Source: Boswellia sacra (taxonomy: Eukaryota; Streptophyta; Magnoliopsida; Sapindales; Burseraceae). From it: a DNA stretch of 64,000 bases. Position numbers and translations under genes: made by a program. Each line of letters opens with the position of its first letter. Position 1 is the first letter of the stretch. Location: contig SNVD02011501.1 of assembly GCA_013180625.2 (NCBI GenBank), forward strand, positions 1-64,000, read 5' to 3'. Positions 57,210-64,000 of this stretch are shown in pieces. The notes beneath the pieces are model-generated. The model did not search any database, was not told the DNA's origin, and saw only the letters and a list, made by a program, of their open reading frames with translations.

Positions 57210-58151
57210 TTTTTTTTTTTTTTTGGAAAAAGTTACTATTCACATAAAAGAAAAAGTGAATGTACAAGATACGAGGGGCATACCCCAAGAGGAGTACCTA
57301 GTACTCACAATTCCAAACAGAAAATACTAATGCCCAAGGGCCCAAAACAAAACAACCTAAACAAGAGAGCCAAAGGCCCAATCAAATAGAAAAAAAAGGT
57401 GCACAGGCCCAAACCAATAACAACTAAACCAATAGCAAAACAATGTCCAAGAACAAAGTTAATTATGTAGACCCCATATGGCACGAAGCTGAGGAGTGAT
57501 CGCATACTTGACCTCCAAGGCTAGAAGTCGGGAACGAACCAAGTCAAAAATCTCATCAGTCACCTGACGACAGGTCCGACATCGCTGTTGATACATACGA
57601 TCATTCCTTTCATACCAAAAAGAATAAACCGTTGCAGAGAAGACCAAGCGTGCAAGGATATGTCCAAAATTCTTCCTGCCCTGGAGATGCAGAGAAGCCC
57701 ATTAGAGCAAGGACGTCCAACAAAAGGATGGCCAAACAATGAAAGTCTTAGCTGAAATCTCCCCCTAAACAGAAGATGAGAAAGGACAGCTAAAGAAAAG
57801 ATGGTCATGGGTCTCATTTGCTGAAACACAGAGAACATAGCTTGAAGATTGTAAGATACCAAGACGCTGTAGTCGATCCATAGTGCGAAGCCGACCCAAA
57901 GAGGCAAGCCAAAGAATAAAATAGTGTCTTGGGACATGGCCAGGGAACCAGAGAAGATGATGAAGAGTGTTCACCGGTCGCCTACTCCATAACAATTCCC
58001 ATGCGCAGCCAATAAAGAAAATACCTGAGGTATGGCCTTTCCAAACAACATGATCAGGAGCCCCCATCGTAAGTCGGATGCTGACTGAGTCCCAGATCAA
58101 CCTAAGGGCCTGACCTCCATCAGGAAAAGCCCAGTCCCCATTCTGAATAAT
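57210..58151 (-). mobile_element. 5'-truncated L1-type LINE with ORF2 C-terminus and the shared 3' tail
   Basis: The T-run at 57210-57224 is the complement of the poly(A) tail. A possible duplication GTTTGAGAC (57201-57209) / GTCTGAGAC (58152-58160) flanks it with one mismatch. Minus-strand frames encode the end of ORF2: DSVSIRLTMGAPDHVVWKG, then the RT zinc-binding domain with CVSANETHDHLFFSCPFS, and YSFWYERNDRMYQQRC near the C-terminus, ending at 57459. The 3' UTR (57225-57458) contains CGAGGGGCATACCCCAAGA and the GGAAAAAGTTACT end found in the ORF1-only LINEs. Confidence 0.82.
57459..58110 (-). pseudogene. LINE ORF2 C-terminal region (RT zinc-binding domain), frameshifted
   Basis: The frames at 57765-58100 and 57459-57647 together cover the zf-RVT domain and the C-terminal end of a plant L1 ORF2. 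A frame change between about 57650 and 57765 separates them. The endonuclease and RT core are lost by 5' truncation. Confidence 0.78.
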
Positions 58152-58160
58152 GTCTGAGAC

Positions 58161-60850
58161 CTAACATCTTAAGGAAGACCTGTGGATGTAAGAGTCCTGA
58201 AGGGTAACAAGTCATACATCTGAAGGAAGAATTTTTCCTTCTCAATACCTTAAACTTGTCCATCATACATCTCATCACATATGAGCTTTTCGTTCACATC
58301 ACTAAACTTCATAACATCTTAAAGCCTTCCCGTCTGACATTCTAGAGTCAATAGGTCTCCGAAACCTTTTTCCTTCGATAAAAACCTATATTTGAGTCTA
58401 TTTTGTATAGAAAGGTGTCGTATCAGTTCAGTTAAATTCTTTGACATTCAAATTCGATATTCAGATCAGCATCAACCCTTTTCAGTCATACCATCACTCG
58501 TTTCTTCTGATTGCTCCCACTACGACTTTTTTTCCAAGGAATCATCGGCCTTTTCCTCGTGTAATGCTCACCATCAAATATCTGCAACACGACGCTTCTT
58601 GGTTGATAATTTTGAGGTGACATGGACCAGCTCCCCGAATCCAAGCAGACGTCTCGCAACATTAAGGGTATTTTGGACTTTTCTTAAAGGAAGAACATTT
58701 CTCTAATTTACTGTTTTTACTAGGGGTATAATTGTCTTTTAAATTCTTCTGTAAAGTCAAGATTCAACATTATATATATTTTATAGATAAAAAATTTAAT
58801 GGTGCATAAATTTAAAGAATGGTAAGAAGATTACTTGTAAAAACACATATCTTTCCCCTTTTTATTTAACCGCACATTAATTCCATTTGTTGTTAAAAAT
58901 TATAAAAAAACGTTTTATTCATTTTTTAGAAAATTAATATAAAGGCTTTGCGTTTAAATTTGTTGTTTAAAAAAAATCATTAAAAAAATATCGTCTAAAG
59001 CGATATAATCATTTTGTTGTCTCAGGGATTTAAAACAATTTTTATAAAAGAGTAATATTACTTTATTTTAGTTATCGTGATGATATTAATAGATTATTTA
59101 TTCGTAAAAATATCATAAATGTCCTATCAAAGTAATGTAATTTACGTACATAATTTATAAAATTCAACATAATTTAATAATTATTAAATGAAAATTTGAC
59201 AAAAGAGCACTTGGATGCTCCCATCTCAGGTTCTCAACCCAACTCCCAAGTCAAAATTCGAATTGATTGACTTATTATCAATTGAAAATTGTCAAAACAG
59301 TACAGCGATTGCTGCAATTCGGCTATCAGTTACCAGTATATGCATTAATTTTTAATTAAAAGTTGATGGATGCACGTCGCTGACAATAAGGTCCCACATG
59401 CTATTATACATTAATGATATTATGCGTTTCATCTCATATGAATAACTTTATATTATATTAAAATCACTTTAATTTCATCTTAATCATATTTAAGAGGGAT
59501 AATTAAATGCTGTTAGATATATAATTTCACTAAGAATATCATAAATATTAGAAAGAGTTAAACTTACCTTTTCTCTAATAATTAAACTCACACTTGGAAT
59601 CATGTTGTCCATAAGTTGATAACAAATATTTAAAATTTATTAAACATAATTTCTTGTGGTTATTTTTATTAAATGCTAGAATATTATGACGAGGAATAAG
59701 TGACTAATCAAAATTTTTAAATCCTCATTGGAAGAGTTTGTTTCGATCGTTAAAGGTAGGTCAACCATTCTTTTGTTTTCTTATATTAAAAATAGATAAT
59801 TTAACCCATAGATCTTCTTAGAAGATTATATTATCTTTTTTCTAACATGACTACAATATAACATTTAACAACGTTGGTGGACTACTCTACCAACCAAAAA
59901 AAAAAAAAATGTATATAAAATAATGTCATTTATTTTTTTTAAGTTGTCATAATATTCATTGTTACGTTGACTTTTAATTTAAATTTCTATAAATTTAATT
60001 TCTATCCAAAAGTTTGTAAAAATAAAAAAGATTTATAATTTTTAGTATTATTTTTGGAAACCATAAGAAATTTGCATTAAGTAATAAAATGAATAACGTG
60101 ACAATAATATATTTATAATATGTATAAATATGTCGGTAGCATTGGGACCAATTTCCTGCTACAAGACTTCCCCCATATTATCATTGCCCTCTTCTTTTTT
60201 TTTTTTTCCCACAAAAGAATAGACAAAATAATCATATCAGTTTTCTTCTATGCCCTTTTGTTAAATTGTATTATATACATTTATTTATAAAAGGATTTAA
60301 TCATACTTGTGATTATATAAAAGAGAGTATTATTTTATTAAATTGTCTTTAGTCCTTTTCTTATTACAGATATAATTTGGGCCCTTAATGCTATTATATT
60401 CTACTTTTTGAATTTGACTCAATTTGACCAGAACGAAAAAGATGACTTTTATGTGTTGGAAATGTCAAAACATTTATATTTAGCATGAAGCATGTGTTCA
60501 AATGTTCTGAATTTTATGAATTTGACCTACATATCATATATAAAATAACATCTAATTTTTAATTTATTTGAAAGATGTGAGATAATGTGATTGTTGCACA
60601 TTGAAAGATAGGATTCAAGCTTTATTTAAATGATAATTAATTTTAATTTAATTGAAATGCTAATTGTTGACATGTGTTATAATTTTCTCATTGGATTAAT
60701 TAGTTTTAAACAAGTCAATTTGAACAATTTGATTAAAGTTGATAAATTAATAAGTTTTATAATATTATATTTGATGAGCATTATTTTGAAAATCAATTTT
60801 CAAAATAGCTCAACTCTAAATTGGTTAATTAAAAACTGACAGGTGTCGGT
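58161..60850. other. Long AT-rich intergenic stretch
   Basis: No gene recognised. An open stretch at 58392-58706 (104 codons) has no motif I can name and is probably chance. The rest has many short A/T runs. Confidence 0.5.
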
Positions 60851-61490
60851 CCGTGAGAGAATCTAGGACAGGCTGAAATGGAATGATTGGAACTCTTTAT
60901 ACTTCTTTTATTTCTCGCACTCCACACGATGCGTTCTGCAAGAGCGTGATGGACACTTCTGCCAAAGGAGCGTGAGAGAGAATCTGGGACAGGCTGAGAC
61001 TCCCTTATGGACAACGTCAACGCGACACCACCGAAGCTCATACGTAAGGAACGATGCGAGAGTGAGATGGTCCACCACGTGTCCTGTCTTAAAAAGGCAA
61101 AACGGTCTTTTCACTTCCCTAGGCAATGAATCTAGTGGTTCACCTCAATTAGAAGAGAGTGCCTGCTACCTCCACCAGATTTGCAATGCAGTATGTCCAA
61201 CCAAGGGACGCCATAGAGGTGCCACCTCAGCCGTGCACAGAACTTGCATTGCAGCGGCTGCAGCATAGCTTGTCTCGGTCTATTAGATTCCAGCTTAGCT
61301 GTGGGCCGGTCCATATTAATAACTTACTTCCATGTTCTCAACAATGTCATTTGCCTTCTAGTTATACTTTTCAGCTCAACCTTACCCTTCCACTTTCCAC
61401 GTGTGGGTTCCACACGGACTTGGGCAACAACTTGGCAATGGTTCTCTTTCGCCTTCAGCCAATTTTGCAATTACTAAAACAATAATAAAT
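60850..61490. other. GC-richer block with a direct repeat, unknown
   Basis: Contrasts with its AT-rich surroundings. A motif GAGAGAATCTRGGACAGGCT occurs at about 60856 and 60979. Open frames exist on both strands (for example 60972-61268) but none is recognised. It could be the remains of a gene or a promoter/CpG-rich region. Confidence 0.4.
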
Positions 61491-62400
61491 TACAATAAAT
61501 CACATATCTTTTATATATAAAAACTCCTTATACAACGTATGTTTTTAAAAATTGGTAGAAAATCCTCCTAACATTTCTCTGGATGAATGGTAAATATAAA
61601 TAAGGTTAAAACATTAGTTTTAAAACTCCGAATCTATGTAGAGGTAATCCAAACTTAATGTATATCAATGTTGATATCTCTATTAATTTTCATTGCAACA
61701 TTTTTTTTATTTAAGTTATTAAAGATTTGTTTAAGATAATTCTTTTCTAATGTTCTAATTGCTATTAAAAATTACTAAAATAATAAAAATAGTTTTTAAT
61801 ACATGTGTACCCTCTAAAAAATTATGTAAAGCCTGTAAAACCTACGGAGATTTAGTATAGATATCATTAAAATTACCATCTATAGATTTTGCTTTCATAA
61901 ATTTTTATCACAAAAAATCATATCATATAATTTTTGTCATAAAAGTACATAAATTTTGTAATATGGGATAAAAACAAAAGTAATGTATGGGTGCGATGTA
62001 AGTAGGATAGTAATAGTTTAATTTAGGATTATTTGAGTTATTTATTATTTTTCGATGATAATCAATTTACGAATTTTTATTTTATTTTATAGAGTTAAGT
62101 AAATTAGAGATTTTAATTTTCTAAATAATTGAAAGTAATTTTAATTGAAATATTTTTTCAAAATGATAATTTTTTATATTTTTTCTAATATCTAATTACA
62201 TTGAGCTTAGATGAAAATCTATGTCTTAATAAATATAAGTTGATCGTCATTATAAATAAAATATGTTTATCAGTTTATTTTTTAAATTTATTGATAATTT
62301 GATTATGAAACAAAGATTACTCTTTTCTTTCAATATTTTTTTTTTTAATTTCAACTTTTTCTTTGAATGCTTGTTTGATCTCGTAACAGTAATTCTTTCC
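61491..62400. other. AT-rich intergenic DNA
   Basis: No gene seen. It probably lies upstream of the gene starting at 63246. Confidence 0.5.
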
Positions 62401-63245
62401 TGCTTGGGCGCCCCTATATTTTGCATTAATATCAGAAGGACCCCTGGTTTAATAAAGAAAAGTAGTTGTTATATTCGGAAAGCTGTGATTTATTCAGTGA
62501 TTCTGATTCTGTTATGTGTCTGCAATTGGTGAAGTCCAAGAAGAGTCTATCTTCATTATCCTTTTGCCTTTTCCCTGATTTATGCTATTTTATATCGAGA
62601 TCTGCATTTGCGTTGTGATAGTTTTTGTGTTGTGCTTGTGGGGTTGTTGAACTATCCCAACTGGATTGTCTTTTTCAAAAGCTTTCAGGTGAGTTGGAAT
62701 TTCATCAACTTTATATTTCTGCAATTCGGTTTTTGCCTCTTTCCTGGTTTTTAATTCTGTCCCTGAAAGCTGTTCAATCATGTGGTTGCGGTTTAATGCT
62801 GTATCTCTGATATTTGTGTCAATTTTAGTGCTTTTGTGCTGCAGCAGACAAGGACAGAATCCTGAAGATCTTCACCTAACTGGTAAACTAAACTTTATGT
62901 GGAGGAGCATTTTGAAATAATGATCTAAGCTTCCTTGTTATTTGTGGCAAACATGTAGCTATTTACTTTTGAAGATAAATGTTTCACATCATTATAGTTT
63001 ATTTTCTTGCATGATGGGATTGCCTCAGTAAGTTTTGAGCTTGGATGGAAACACAAATCTTTTTAAAAGCATGTTAGTATTCCTGTTTAAGTTTTTGTTC
63101 CTCAGAAAGTCTTTTAACAATTGTTCTGTGTTCAAACTTTAGGCGATCATAACGAAGTGAGTCTGAGCGTGCGACTCGCAATGTAAACTATCCGGGCTAG
63201 ATTTTTCTGTGTGGGACTCTTTCTGATTTTCTTGGGGATGCTAAG
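62400..63245 (+). promoter_or_regulatory. Probable promoter and spliced 5' UTR of the right-edge gene, with short upstream ORFs
   Basis: An exon-like stretch ends CACCTAACTG/GTAAAC near 62881, and a likely acceptor AAACTTTAG/GCGATC lies near 63142, so the leader is probably spliced. The last leader exon holds a minimal ATG-TAA at 63181-63186 and an ATG at 63238 that overlaps the main frame in another register. Both could lower translation; inferred from sequence only. Confidence 0.4.
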
Positions 63246-64000
63246 ATGGAAAGCAAGAGAAAAATTTCTCAGTACAGAGAGAGACTTGACAAGACCCTGG
63301 CATCCCCTGAATTGACAAATAAGAAGACCCTGAAGACCCTGATCAAAAAGCAACTTTTAAATTCTTCACAAGATGGAATTGGAGGTTAGTGTGTCCTCAA
63401 ACTTTTATGTATCTGCTTCTAAGCTACACTTGTGATTTATGCTTTTTGTTAATTAAGTTCTTATATCAGTAGAAGCAAATAATTTTCATGGTAAGTTGCA
63501 TTTACCAAATAGTTTTGATTCATGCCTTTGGGTTTGTGCAGGATTTAATGAGAATGTAGTAGAAAGAAAGACTGTAGAAGTATCCAATTTTCTTGAAATG
63601 TTGCGGAGTGCTTCTGTAAGTGATATGGAGGCGTCAAAAACTAATGAAGCCTCGCATGGTGAATGGAAAGTATGTTTTTGTATATTATTATAATTTTTTT
63701 TAGTTTTTTGGTTGACCTGTATTCTATTGAGTCTTATCCATAAGTCTCTTCACTGGTGACCTTGCTCAAACTTTTCTCCGAATCCATACTTTCATCCTAT
63801 CTGGAAAGAGAGAAATCATGGTGGATGAGCAACATCATCACCGTATTGGTAGTCTTGCAGCATGATTTTTGGGGCTTATATATCCAAAATACCATTCCTT
63901 TTTACAGCCTTTCTCATCATCCGAAGTTCCCTAATTGTGATCAATTTAATAAAAATATATTATTTTTGTTGAATTTCTTGTGTATTGTATTTGGTCATGA
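63246..64000 (+). CDS. 5' coding exons of a plant gene, possibly START/lipid-transport-like (partial)
   Basis: Exon 1 is 63246-63384 (MESKRKISQYRERLDKTLAS...) and exon 2 is 63542-63669 (FNENVVERKTVEVSNFLEML... ending HGEWK), with GT-AG junctions in matching phase. The N-terminal pattern YRERLDKTLASPELTN and VVERKTVEVSNFLEMLRSAS resembles a conserved plant family whose later part carries a START-like lipid-binding fold. That assignment is from memory and the diagnostic part lies beyond the window. No stop or frameshift is visible in these exons, so the gene looks alive. The sequence after 63669 in the window is intron. Confidence 0.55.

Noticed and set aside
58392..58706. 104-codon plus-strand open frame as a gene
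   Set aside because: No start context, domain or splice structure, and the composition looks like chance in an intergenic stretch.
60972..61268. 98-codon open frame in the GC-rich block as a gene
   Set aside because: Frames are open on both strands because the block is GC-richer; no motif or homologue recognised.

Overview
The window looks like repeat-rich nuclear DNA of a flowering plant, probably a eudicot. It is AT-rich, genes have GT-AG introns, a plant-type dihydroneopterin aldolase gene and a nuclear-type mitochondrial uL22 pseudogene are present, and most of the sequence is plant LTR retrotransposons, L1-type LINEs, a Mutator-like element and hAT/Tourist-like MITEs. No rRNA, tRNA, CRISPR or bacterial operon structure was seen. 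All calls come from reading the sequence; no database search was run.

Layout. 1-9861: a minus-strand Ty1/copia element (copia A), with its 5' LTR at 8857-9861 and its 3' LTR beyond the window. It carries an extra ORF after pol, and a Tourist-like MITE interrupts gag. 10594-28864: a probable non-autonomous CACTA-like element holding exon fragments of an OSCA/CSC1 channel gene and a DegP14-type protease gene. Into it is nested a complete but dead relative of copia A (copia B, 13739-27636, with LTRs and a target-site duplication). Copia B was itself hit by two ORF1-only LINE insertions (14409-16700 and 19737-21927). 29346-34772: a FAR1-type Mutator-like element with about 95-bp TIRs and a decayed transposase. 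36057-36926 and 56157-56922: two members of one hAT-type MITE family. 37099-40964: a third, badly decayed copia, with a GC-rich hAT-type MITE in its LTR. 40965-47589: a rearranged Ty3/gypsy zone with two LTRs in inverted orientation, a gag-protease remnant, an unrecognised cysteine-containing ORF and a frameshifted LOG cytokinin-enzyme pseudogene.

Host genes. folB (dihydroneopterin aldolase, 48557-49648, plus strand) looks intact, but its last exon runs into about 94 codons of apparently retrotransposon-derived sequence. A decayed copy of the nuclear gene for mitochondrial ribosomal protein uL22 (RPL22) lies at 51110-53345 on the minus strand, with a probable 5' leader reaching about 55000. 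The first coding exons of a plus-strand gene, possibly of a START/lipid-transport-like family, begin at 63246 and run off the right edge.

The most interesting pattern is the LINE system. Two full-length copies share a tandem-monomer 5' UTR, one ORF (DUF4283-type plus zinc knuckle) and a roughly 230-bp 3' UTR, and have no reverse transcriptase. A third, 5'-truncated LINE at 57210-58151 does end with an ORF2 C-terminus and has the same 3' tail. This suggests a non-autonomous family mobilised in trans by an L1-type partner through a shared 3' end.
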